Positions 1 to 8,855 of a stretch of 16,653 nucleotides of DNA are shown piece by piece. The position numbers and the translations under genes are program-made. A model generated the notes under the pieces. The model ran no database searches, was not told the DNA's origin, and saw nothing but the letters and a program-made list of their open reading frames with translations. The stretch spans positions 2,499 through 19,151 of the forward strand of contig PJRA01000293.1 of the NCBI GenBank assembly GCA_016987375.1, read 5' to 3'. Source of the DNA: Brachionus koreanus. Its lineage: Eukaryota > Rotifera > Eurotatoria > Ploima > Brachionidae. Position 1 is the stretch's first letter, and the number at the start of each line of letters is the position of its first letter.

Positions 1-348
1 GATAACGGCTTTAGCCTGTTGATTAACCTTGAAATGAAAATGAAAAATTTTGATCCAATACTTCTTTAATTCGTTCATTTGACAATTTTGTTGTGATTAA
101 AAAAAATTATAATTTTCAAAAATAAATTGACATTAATATTTTATAAAAAAAAGATCATAAAGTTCTGAAATTTTTGAATTTTAATTTTTAGAAATTTATC
201 TATATGAGATATTTTTAAATTTAAAATTCGAATTTTTTTCAACAACATTATGTCCTAATTAGCTAAAAAATATTCAAAGTATTTTTATTTTCTAATTCGA
301 GTCTTTGTAAGGAAAATAAAATTAAGAAAAAAAAAGAGAAACATAAAG
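1..348. other. Upstream region of the RUFY-type gene
   Basis: AT-rich DNA with many homopolymer runs and no convincing coding segment on either strand. A short inverted repeat (GGCT..AGCC) lies at the extreme left. Pyrimidine-rich DNA followed by AG ends near position 300, about 50 bases before the proposed start codon at 349. It could be a cis or trans splice acceptor for the 5' UTR, but nothing here decides that. No TATA-type promoter can be separated from the AT background. Confidence 0.4.
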
Positions 349-3300
349 ATGCGTTCATTTATTGCCAATGCACCCGCTACCAACCTTAGTCAAATAGGCA
401 AGAATTAATAAAATAAAACAAGATAAAATAATATTCTTTTTTTTTCAGAAAGTGAAACTCTTCTGACTGAAAAGAAAAACATAATAAACATACTTAAATT
501 AGTGGTCAAAGATCTTATTGACATTTCACTTAAAAACAATAGACATGTCGACAAACAATCCGAATATTTAATTTATTTTTATGATGTTTTTGAGAATGTT
601 TTAAATCATGGCTTTAAAGGAAAAAAAGGATTTGGTCTCGGGCTTCTAAGAAACAAGGATTTCACCGTTCTTTTAGACATAATTGGCTCAAAGTCGGATT
701 CTGCAGCTTGTCTAAACTCAATCAAAGAAATCACTGAAATAAAGTATTTGCTTCTTATTTAAATGTGATTTGTGGTAATTTATTTATATTTGAAAAGAAG
801 CTCTTTTGGACGAATAAGAGCATGGATCAGAATGTGTCTGATGCAAAAAAAACTTGCTGAAAATTTTCAAAATCTAATTAATGAAAAAGAAATTTTAAAG
901 TAAATTTTTTTAAAAAATTTGATATTTAATATTTTTTATTAAAAGCGAAATCTATGATCCAGAATCAATACTTCTTTCAGATGAATCCAACATTATTTCA
1001 GGTCTTCTAGTAGGACTGAATGCTTTGGACATTTCGATCGACCTTAGATCAGAGGCCTTGGCGCTAGATCAACCAGTAGACAAAGTCATACATTTTTTTT
1101 TAGTTGATTTGATTTTATTTTCTCAAGATTAGAACAATAAATTACAGTTTGTATCTAAGAGAAAAATTGCCAGATAGTGAAGAGTCTGGAATAAGTGAGA
1201 GTACTGATGAACAAAGAATAAATGAGATATTTGATCAAAAAAATTATGTCGAAGAGTTAAATAAAAAACTGGAATTAAAAAATGAGGAGCTATGTGTTAA
1301 ACTTCAGTCTTTGGAAAAAACAAACTGCGCTCTTGGTGAAAAATTATCAAATCTAAAGATTGAAAATGTCGAGCTAGTGGCCGAAATCGATTCATATAAA
1401 GAACAAGTGAAAAAAATTCAAGAGGAATGCAAGGTCAAAATAGAGTCTGTCTACCAAGATGTTCAAACTGAACGAGATTCATTTAATTTATCTAAGAACA
1501 ATCTTGATCAAATGTTTATTGATTTGCAAAAGAAATATTTTGAAGAGCAGAAAATTAAAACCGATTTTGAAACAGAGCTTAAAATGATAACAACAATAAA
1601 ACTTGAACAAGAAATAGCTCTGCGATTGCTTGAAAACGAAGTAAAAGATAAAAATGATTTGGTAAAATTGTTGCGTGAACAACTTGAGCAAGTTAAAGGA
1701 ATGAATTTAGATTTGATTAATGAGGCTAAAAAAAATGAGACTGAATATAAGAGGCAAGATACATTAGTTCATGATTTGAGGGAACAATTGTCCAAGTTTA
1801 CTTTTGAAATTGAAGAAACTAGAAAACAGTAAGAATTTTTTTCTTAAAATTATTAATCAAAATAAATCACATGAAAGACAAAGACCATTAAAACCAAAGC
1901 TAATCAAATTTTTACCAAAATTTTTTTGTCAATTTAATCAATCAATATTATTTTAACATACTAAAAGTATTGAGAGTATGATAATGAGTTTTTATCATAA
2001 ATTTTAAATTTGGTTAATTAACAAAAAATTAGCCCTTAAAAATATTATTTAAAATAGAAAAAGAGAATATATCAAAAAAAAATAAATAAAAATAAAGTTA
2101 AATAAGATAAATTAATTTTTGTTTTTTTTTTTAAAGCTGAATGAGCATTAGTTCAGTACAGAAAATAAAAAAAATATCAGAATTTTCATTAAAAAAAAAC
2201 AAGTTATAGTTTTAGTAATGTAGTATAGTAAACTGGTTGCTTTCGTAGCTAATTTTATTTTTTAAGATATAACTAATACAATTTTTAAGTAGATAAAAAA
2301 TATATACAAAATAGACTAAAAATATTAAAAAAAATTCACACTTTAGTACTTATTTTATTTGTGGGTGTCCTCTTTTTCATGGAGGTTCATTTGAATTTAT
2401 TTTAGTGATTAAAATTGATGAAATCGGTTGAACAAACATTGGATTATTATTCTTATTAAGTATATAATACCATTTAGGTACTGATGCAGTAAATTTTGTG
2501 ACAGATTAGAGCCTTTCCTCAAAAAGGGACTAGGAAAGGAGATGAATATCTTCCCATTATCCGCTTGGATAGAAAAGGATCATTAATAAAACTCTAATAG
2601 CCGAGATTTACTGATTGTTAATTTTGAACAATTGGATTAAGATCATTTTTAAGGCAAAAAAAAAACTTAAAAATAAAATTATTAAGAGAAATTGTAAATT
2701 TTAATGTTTGAAAAATTTAAATGGCGTTCATTTTTATTTTTTTAGGATTATATCAATTGAAGTTGATAAAAAAAAAATTATTTCACTTAATAAATGATTT
2801 TTTAATTGATCAGATTTTACATTTACTGATATTTTCAATTGATTTCATTTTTTTGCGAGGCAAAAATTTTTAATCTTTTAAGATAAAAATAAATTATCTT
2901 TCTAACTTAAAAAAATTAAATTTTCACTAATTAGGCTTATACACTAGACGCACTAAACTAGTCATTTGACTGAAAAAATTTTTAAATCCTCATGTATTTT
3001 GAATAGATTTTTCAAATAAATATATCTTTTTTGATTTATATAGATTATAAAATTTTCTTTAAAAAATTAAATAAATTTATAAAATTATTATAGTTTTTTT
3101 ATAATATATTTTTGTATTAAAAAAACGTGAAAAAATGCTTGGTGCTTCTAGTGTTAATTCTTTTCAATCATGAACAGAAAAGATAAAAATTGAATTTCAA
3201 AATTTTCATGAAATAAGTGTTAATATGAAATTTCGGGTCTAACCTCGTTTTATTATGAGTATGATTAAGTGATTTCTTGGTTTTTTTAAGCCTTGAACAC

Positions 3301-4292
3301 CTAAACAATAAAAGATTTGACTGTGATTAGCTATAATCCATACCAAACAAGTGATCAGAATTGATTAGAGCTTAATTACAAATTTTGTGATCAAATGGTC
3401 AAAAACGAGGTTGACTAAAAATTTCATAATTAACCATAAGATCGATTTATTTTAAATAGTGACATTTTATATCAAAAAAAGTAAGTCTTTTTATATTTTT
3501 TTTAAATTTTGCATGCGGTCTGATTTCAATTTTTTCTTTTAAATGTCATTTTTAATTAAAAAAAAAAAAAAACATTTTTTAAAAAATCAAAATTTTTAAT
3601 TAAAGATCAGAAATCAACGAAAAAGAATTGAGGAAAAAAGATGAAATTTGTAAATTTCGCTTGGAACAAATAGATAGTTATCAAAAAAAATTGTAATTTC
3701 ATTTTTTGCATATAAGATTTTAATTAATTTACAAACAATTTTTGCAAAAAGAACTGAACTGGAGAGTAGCTATTTGATAGAAAAAAATTGGAGAACAGAA
3801 CTTCAGAGTGAGATTGCTGAATTAGAAGAAAAATTATCTCAATCTAATAGCAAAGTAAAATCTATGGAAGAGATAGAACAAGTAAGTACAAATGAGCCTT
3901 GATTTTTTTAATTAATTATTATTTTCTTATAGAAATTTAGCGTAAGCCAAGTGGAAAACCAAAATTTGATGAAAAAAATTCATGAATTAGAGTTAACTCT
4001 TGAAGAAATGGGATCAAAACTTGGCATGTCACATCTAAAAATTCAAGATTTTAAAGATGTAAATAAACAAATACACGGATTTCAGTGGGAAAGCGACGAA
4101 AAAGTTACAATGTGTAAGATTTGTACGAAAGAGTTTAATGTTGCCCGACGAAAACATCATTGTCGAAGGTGTGGAGGAATTTTTTGTAATGAATGCAGTG
4201 ATAACAAATTGCCTTTGCCAAGCTGGCCAAAACCAGTCCGTGTTTGTAACACTTGTTTTGATCAAATTTTACAGAACAGTGATATTAAGTAA
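349..4292 (+). CDS. RUFY1/2: RUN and FYVE domain-containing protein (RUFY1/2-like), eight exons
   Basis: Exons read 349-397, 449-743, 798-899, 946-1075, 1128-1828, 3606-3692, 3752-3881 and 3933-4292. All phases match, giving 1854 nt and 617 residues, close to human RUFY2. Residues about 25-200 form a RUN domain: IKSSFGRIRAW matches the family's LKTAVGRGRAW, followed by LMQKKLA, GLLVGLNALD and SLYLRE. Residues about 205-545 are heptad-rich coiled coil. The FYVE finger at about 550-610 keeps W550xxD553, RRKHHCRRCG, RVC and eight cysteines (559, 562, 575, 578, 583, 586, 603, 606). Family knowledge: FYVE binds PI3P on early endosomes, while RUN and coiled-coil parts bind Rab/Arl GTPases or motors in endosome recycling. 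The start rests on a short first exon using a GC donor. The RUN start also fits a gene model beginning near 449, but no in-frame ATG lies there. Family sure; exact paralogue not. Confidence 0.93.
398..448 (+). other. Probable GC-AG intron 1 of the RUFY-type gene
   Basis: The short first exon (ATG at 349) is open to a donor reading ATAG|GCAAGA, the form typical of non-canonical GC donors. The acceptor is TTTTTTTTTCAG ending at 448. Splicing leaves one base (G) that completes GAA with the next exon, so the frame is kept exactly. The 51-bp size matches the gene's other small introns (46-59 bp). The alternative is that the true first exon lies upstream of the window. Confidence 0.6.
1829..3605 (+). 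other. Long intron (1.78 kb) of the RUFY-type gene
   Basis: It starts at a strong donor (CA|GTAAGA) and ends at TTAAAG|ATCAG. The split codon CA+A restores glutamine, and the coiled coil continues without a break. The other introns of this gene are 46-59 bp, so this one is about thirty times longer. It is mostly A/T homopolymers with no coding segment I can support. The exception is a more mixed-composition island around 2470-2640 with several stem-loops, listed separately. Confidence 0.8.
2479..2630. other. Cluster of stem-loops inside the long RUFY intron (candidate structured element)
   Basis: Four perfect short inverted repeats follow each other. TACTG/CAGTA lies at 2479-2491 with a 3-nt loop. 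CCTTTCCT/AGGAAAGG lies at 2512-2539 with a 12-nt loop. TATCC/GGATA lies at 2558-2571 with a 4-nt loop. ATTGTT/AACAAT lies near 2615-2633. The island is clearly richer in G and C than the surrounding intron. C-box-like (TGATG) and D-box-like (CTGA) words are present, but spacing is not convincing for a C/D snoRNA. It could be an intronic ncRNA, a small MITE remnant or chance. Confidence 0.3.
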
Positions 4293-4930
4293 AAGATTTT
4301 ATTTGATTAGATAAATCTAGTCGTTTTAAACCAATCTAGACTATTTTATTATTTTTTATTTATTTGGCTGTGTTTAGTTTGTTGGTTTTAATAAAATTTT
4401 AAAAGTTGCGTAAATTGAGATTTCTCCTATTTTAAAAAAATATTGTTTAGATAGTAAACTTCAAATTTGAAAACTTATTTAATAACCATTAATAATAATT
4501 TTAAATAAAAATAAATTTTTTTTCAATTGCTTAATTTAAATTTAAAATTTTTTTATTTTTTTATTAATTAGATTGAAGGAAATTTGCTTATACAGTATGC
4601 TGCAAAAGTTTAGAAATTAATTATTTTATTAATCTAATTTTTTTTACATCTAATATCTAATTTTATTTATTTTTTATTAAATTTTACAAATATTAAAGTG
4701 CAAAAGAATAAAAATAATAGCACTAATTTGAAATTTTTTTTGCTCTTCAATTTGATATATCATATTCGAGATAAAAATATAATTATCTTTTAAAAATTTA
4801 TAATCAAAAAACTCCCTCTAAAAATTCTAAAGGTAATCTAAAAGTTTTAACAATTATTTTAACAATTTTTTCACACCTTTCTGATTAATTCTTAAATATC
4901 TTCTAATTTTGAGCAAATTTTGCTCTTAAA
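4293..4930. other. Intergenic spacer and 3' UTR
   Basis: The first hundred bases probably hold the 3' UTR of the RUFY-type gene. The remainder is A/T runs. I see no coding segment, RNA gene or transposon remnant. Confidence 0.6.
4390..4395 (+). promoter_or_regulatory. Candidate polyadenylation signal AATAAA for the RUFY-type gene
   Basis: First AATAAA hexamer after the stop codon at 4290-4292, about 100 bases downstream. In DNA this AT-rich the hexamer arises easily by chance, so position is the only support. Confidence 0.4.
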
Positions 4931-6060
4931 CTAGTAGTAGTAATGTTAGTAGTATAAACTGCAGCTAAGATGATATCTAAGTATAGCTCTAAAGAGCTGT
5001 AGCAGTCGCTTCTTTTTGTTTCGTCAACCAACTATCAAGCTTCGCTTTGAAACTATTCATGCTCTTTGCATTTACTGCATCTTCCGGCAGTTTATTCCAT
5101 CCATTTACAGCTCTATTTGTTAAAAAGTTAAATCTTTGAAGACAGTTTTTTATTCTTTCACGAGTAAGACAATAGCTATTTCTCCTTGACTCATATCTTC
5201 TGTTACCAGGTTTTGTGTTAAGACTGTAGTTGATTCCTTTATTAAATTTAATTTGTTCGGAATTGTTTACCAATTTGTACATCTGGATTAGATCACCTCT
5301 TAATCTTCTTGGTCTCAAGTTAATTAAATCTAGCCTTAACAAGCGTTTTTGATAATCCAAATTACGAAATTCTGGACTTCAGAAAGTTGATTGAATCAAC
5401 TTTGTTGCTCTTCGTTGAACTCTTTCAAGTTCATTTAGATGTTAAATTGTTTTTAAACAAATGCTTTAACATTGGTTCTTTAAAAATTGATTCCAAGACT
5501 TTGCATACAATACAAGTTAACGATACGATTTAGAACAATTTTTGAGTACAAATCCATGAATCCTGTCGGGTCCGATAGCCTTATTTGGGTTTAAATTTAA
5601 AAATTTCTCACTTACCTTCTTTACATTTATGAGATGCTCAGCAAACGGGTCACATCGTTCCATTGTTCATTGGAGAGGCGATGAGTCGTCCCCACAGAAG
5701 ACTGATTGAAAGTATTCGTTTAAAGTATTAGCAATTTCGACCATATCTAAGATGCTTTTTCCCATATCATCTATTAGAGCTTTTACAGATGACTTAATAA
5801 CAGTGTTCCGATTTGCATAGTTGAACACAAGCTTAGGGTTCGATTTTGATATCTAAGCTAAATTCATTTCGTAATTTTTTATAGCACTTTTGATTTTTTT
5901 ATTACAATTGTTTCTGATTTATATATACTTTTTCTTTTTTGACTCGCATCCCTTACTTCGAATGATTTCCAAGCAGAGTAAGATTCGCGCTTAGCAAAAT
6001 AACAGCACTATCTTAATCGACAATTTTCTTGGCATATTCGTAATCTACGTATATGAAAAC
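4931..6060 (-). pseudogene. Non-LTR retrotransposon (CR1/Jockey-like) 3' part, internally deleted
   Basis: Read on the - strand from about 6060 down. First come pieces of the region before the reverse transcriptase: KALIDDMGKSILDMVEIAN and YFQSVFCGDD near 5790-5680, then LNPNKAIGPD.IHGFVLKN near 5600-5545. The sequence then jumps to a piece from deeper in the reverse transcriptase (SLTCIVCKVLESIFKEPMLK, near 5540-5470). It jumps again to the C-terminal tail: LERVQRRATKLI, then RRLRGDLIQMYKLVNN, FLTNRAVNGWNKLPEDAVNA and FKAKLDSWL. Stop codons and frame changes break the upstream part; only 4989-5360 stays open (123 residues). The catalytic YADD segment is missing, so it cannot encode reverse transcriptase. 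The 3' UTR ends in a CTA-rich tail near 4931. Confidence 0.85.
4985..4998 (-). repeat. Stem-loop overlapping the retroelement stop codon
   Basis: On the - strand the sequence AGCTCTTTAGAGCT forms a 5-bp stem (AGCTC/GAGCT) with a TTTA loop, and the stop codon TAG falls in loop and stem. The second retroelement copy at 14970-14983 has the same structure with one base changed in the loop. This hints at a conserved 3' signal, perhaps for template recognition. Confidence 0.5.
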
Positions 6061-6165
6061 TTAAGAAAACTTGTTTCTTTAGGGAGTAAAAAAAAAGACT
6101 TTTGACTAGTTGGTCTTGAAGTTTGATAGTTTTTGAAAGCAGTTGTTTAGGTTTTTGAAATTTTT

Positions 6166-6482
6166 GTCATTTGGATCAAATAGGAGTTCAAAAGATGGTA
6201 AAAGGCTGTTTTCAAGGTGTTAATTTAGACAAATTGATTATTTCGTCTTGTATAAATGTCGTAACACATTTTTTTGTGCTTTTTTCCAGTTTTTTTCATT
6301 CTCGTCGGAGGATTGACCCAAGACCCTAACTTTTTTATCTAAATTACAAAAGAAGACAAAATTCTGAACAAATCTCAGGTTTCGATTTTTTTATTTAAAG
6401 TTTAATCAATCCAAAAAAAAAGTCAAAATAAAGTTCAATTTCTAACAAAAATCATTAAAATTTAATTTTTATCTTTTATATT
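6166..6482 (+). repeat. Left terminal inverted repeat of the DNA transposon
   Basis: Matches the reverse complement of 8400-8715. Positions pair with a constant sum (6166 with 8715, 6311 with 8570, 6431 with 8450), so no indel occurs over the outer 278 bases, where I count four mismatches by eye. The inner 40 bases are AT-rich, differ by a few substitutions and a small indel, and then the match fades. Confidence 0.9.
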
Positions 6483-8342
6483 AATAAACTATTAGAAATT
6501 CTGAGATGCTCTTGTGTTTTAGAATTAGATTTACCAGAGAAGTATGTTTTAAGAATTTGACTTTTCTAATAAATTCTGTTCTAGAACTCTCTAATAATCT
6601 TTTCATTGAATCAAATGACTGATTTATTGACCTTCTAATGAATTGTTTTTGATAGCACCATAATCCTTCTATTGGATTTAACTCACAATGGTACTTCGGA
6701 AGAAAAATTACTTTGATGCCGTATTGTGTTCCAAGAATTTCGAATTTATTTGTTTGTTTAAATGCTGGATGATCGATCAAAATTTTTTTAATATCATCTA
6801 ACTTATTTTACCTTCAAGATCATATCCTAATTCTTTTGCTATTTCTCTAAGACCTTTGCTTCTTCCTTTAATAGGTTCTAAATCAAAGTAAACATCAAGC
6901 ATTTCTTCTTCATTAGCTGTATTAATCCAAGACAATTTTTGATACGGACAAGAACCGCCAATTTTCAGTCTAATTAATTTTAGAATTATTCAAAATAATT
7001 AACTCTTAAATTTAATTAAAGAGTTTAAATTTACCTAAAATCATCTAGCTTAACTGTTAATGCTGTATGAGTTGTTGCATTGTCTACTACAACTTCAAAA
7101 TCATGTTTAATTGGAAAATTAAATTCATTTTTAAATTCAATCATCTGAAAAAGGGGCTCAAATTGTGACAATATTTTTTGATTATCTAAATATCCATCTT
7201 GACCAGGAATAATTGAACCACTAGAATTTCTGCTTTGATATTTAATGTCAGAAGTTTCTGTAAGCGAGGAGTATTTCAGGATCGCTTTTTGCCATTCACT
7301 TTCGGAAAGCTCAAAAAAAGGAAAACTAGGATGCTAAACTAGAAAATCGGAGCTCATTAGACTTTTACCTTTTCTTAAATTTTAATTATTAAGAATAAAT
7401 GTAGCACTCTTAAAATGTTTCATTGCTCACCAGAACGAAAGGTTGACTCGTCATGAAAAATCAAAATGCAAGGTTTTTCAGTTGGTAAGCTCCATTTATT
7501 ATCTTCATTGAACCTGTAGTAATGCTCTTCACGATCAATAAAATAATCGACAACTTCTTTTCTTACTTTGATAACATCTGATCTTTCATGACCCTCGAAA
7601 TAAGGTCGTTTCGTGTTTTTGCAGTACTTATAGCCCCACGATTTTAAATCAAGTCTTAACATTGTTTCAGAACCAATGAAAACTTCCTCTGCTCGTTTAG
7701 TTTTTGTTAATTCACAGTATTCTTTGTTTACATGATGAGCAAGTTTTGAAATTGTGAAAGAACAATCAGGCTTTCGAGTTTCCTCTTCGACAAACATTTT
7801 ATTTCAACTTTCAATTCAGGAAAATAATCATAAAAAGATGAAACATGCTTGCCTATTATAAGAAAGTAGAATTATATTTAAGAAAATATAACAAACTTCA
7901 AACCTCCTCTTCCGTCAAAGTTCGAAAGTTCGAATCGAAAAACAATTTAATTCAGCTAGAAACAAATCAGCATCCCTCCAGTTTATGTAAAATTGCCTAA
8001 ATATTTGATTAAATTTAGCATTTTAAAATTAAAATAGTTTAACAACTTTAAAATTGCAAGAAGACACTCAATGATCGCTTTGAATTATTTTCGCTTAAAA
8101 TGTAATCAAGAATCTGTTTAATTAGGTCCATATCAACATAAGTGATTTAATCTCTACTCTCATTGTCCTCGCTACGCGAATCTTGCGTGGAAAACGTTTG
8201 ATCAAAAGGGAAGTCAGATTGATTATTTTTTGAAACTGTAACAGGAGTTTAACATGATTGAGCTCTGCGAAAATAGGTTTTTGTTGGCTAAACCTCCCAA
8301 ATTTTTGATCGAATTAGCTTTATTAGTTGAATATTTTGGCAT
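6481..8342 (-). pseudogene. DDE transposase, multi-exon, broken by stops and frameshifts
   Basis: The - strand start is probably at 8342 (MPKYSTNK). Readable blocks run down to a TAA at 6481. Catalytic residues are intact: first Asp in FHDESTF (7450-7452), second in VVVDNATTHTA (7082-7084), Glu in NPIEGLW (6667-6669). Two clean introns are visible: 7369-7430 (CTG|GTGAGC to AAAAG) and 6970-7034 (AG|GTAAAT to ATTAG). The second restores DDFRLKIGGSC. Lesions: a frame change near 8250, TAA at 8147-8149, TGA at 7915-7917 (FEL*RKRRFE), a probable one-base loss near 7798 (VEIK then MFVEEE), TAG at 7334-7336 (DFLV*HPSFPFFEL), and a one-base loss near 6801 (GKIS then DDIKKI). The longest open pieces are 7420-7797 and 6481-6780. 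About 25 residues normally found after the first Asp motif seem absent. It would not yield active enzyme as read here. Confidence 0.85.
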
Positions 8343-8399
8343 TTTTAATGTTTTTGATAAATTTTAAATTAAGATCAGATAAAATATTGCAACAAAATA

Positions 8400-8715
8400 A
8401 ATATAATAGATAAAAATTAAATTTTATAATTTTTTTTAGAAATTGAACTTTATTTTGACTTTTTTTTTGGATTGATTAAACTTTAAATAAAAAAATCGAA
8501 ACCTGAGATTTGTTCAGAATTTTGTCTTCTTTTGTAATTTAGATAAAAAAGTTGGGGTCTTGGGTCAATCCTCAGACGAGAATGAAAAAAACTGGAAAAA
8601 AGCACAAAAAAATGTGCTACGACATTTATACAAGACGAAATAATCAATTTGTCTAAATTAACACCTTGAAAACAGCCTTTTACCATCTTTTGAACTCCTA
8701 TTTGATTCAAATGAC
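8400..8715 (-). repeat. Right terminal inverted repeat of the DNA transposon
   Basis: Inverted partner of 6166-6482. The open frame running through this arm is a by-product of the repeat sequence and has no coding meaning that I can see. Confidence 0.9.
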
Positions 8716-8855
8716 CCTTTGGTTTCAGAATGGTAAACACTAAAGCAACCTCTATTGAGGAAAAGAGGTTTTACACAAAGTGTGGCTACAATTTCCGAAC
8801 AATCCATAAAAACAATTGTTGTTTTAATAAAAAAAATTCTAAACTTTTGCCACAT
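8716..8855 (-). pseudogene. Doubtful remnant of a second transposase (DDE_4/Harbinger-like?)
   Basis: Immediately outside the right inverted repeat, a - strand frame reads TTIVFMDCSEI, then PLFLN and SVYHSETKG. In DDE_4-type transposases a motif of the kind IDCTE is followed about 20 residues later by S-N-Y-K-S-H-x-T-x-K. The spacing here is similar, so this may be a piece of such an enzyme into which the DNA transposon inserted. The piece is short, lacks the other catalytic residues, and the resemblance could be chance. Confidence 0.2.

Larger units (their letters stand above)
6166..8715 (-). mobile_element. DNA transposon with about 315-bp terminal inverted repeats, IS630/Tc1-like DDE
   Basis: Long inverted repeats at 6166-6482 and 8400-8715 bracket a single - strand transposase pseudogene. 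The element is about 2.55 kb. DDE signatures (FHDESTF, VVVDNATTHTA, YHCELNPIEGLW) place it in the broad IS630-Tc1-mariner group, nearest to eukaryotic relatives whose last motif reads PKYHCELNPIE. The exact ends are uncertain. Outside the clear repeats the flanks share only TTxTGAAA, and both sides reach a TA dinucleotide (6148-6149 and 8734-8735). These could be the TA target duplication if the ends have decayed; no other target duplication is visible. Confidence 0.85.

Noticed and set aside
502..762. Stand-alone 86-codon gene starting with GTG
   Set aside because: It is an internal RUN-domain exon (449-743). The reading frame continues upstream to an acceptor at 448, and its apparent C-terminal residues are intron sequence.
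1488..1691. Open frame on the - strand opposite the coiled-coil exon
   Set aside because: It is antisense to a confirmed coding exon, and its F/Y-rich composition is just the complement of the A-rich coiled coil.
2479..2633. C/D box snoRNA
   Set aside because: TGATG and CTGA words exist, but box consensus and spacing are poor and no guide complementarity could be tested, so only a generic structured element is listed.
4035..4265. Open frame on the - strand opposite the FYVE exon
   Set aside because: The + strand frame has eight zinc-binding cysteines and family motifs; the antisense frame has no family resemblance.
8483..8740. Protein-coding gene of 85 codons on the - strand
   Set aside because: It lies almost wholly within the right inverted repeat of the transposon, and the same text occurs in the left arm, where it is interrupted.
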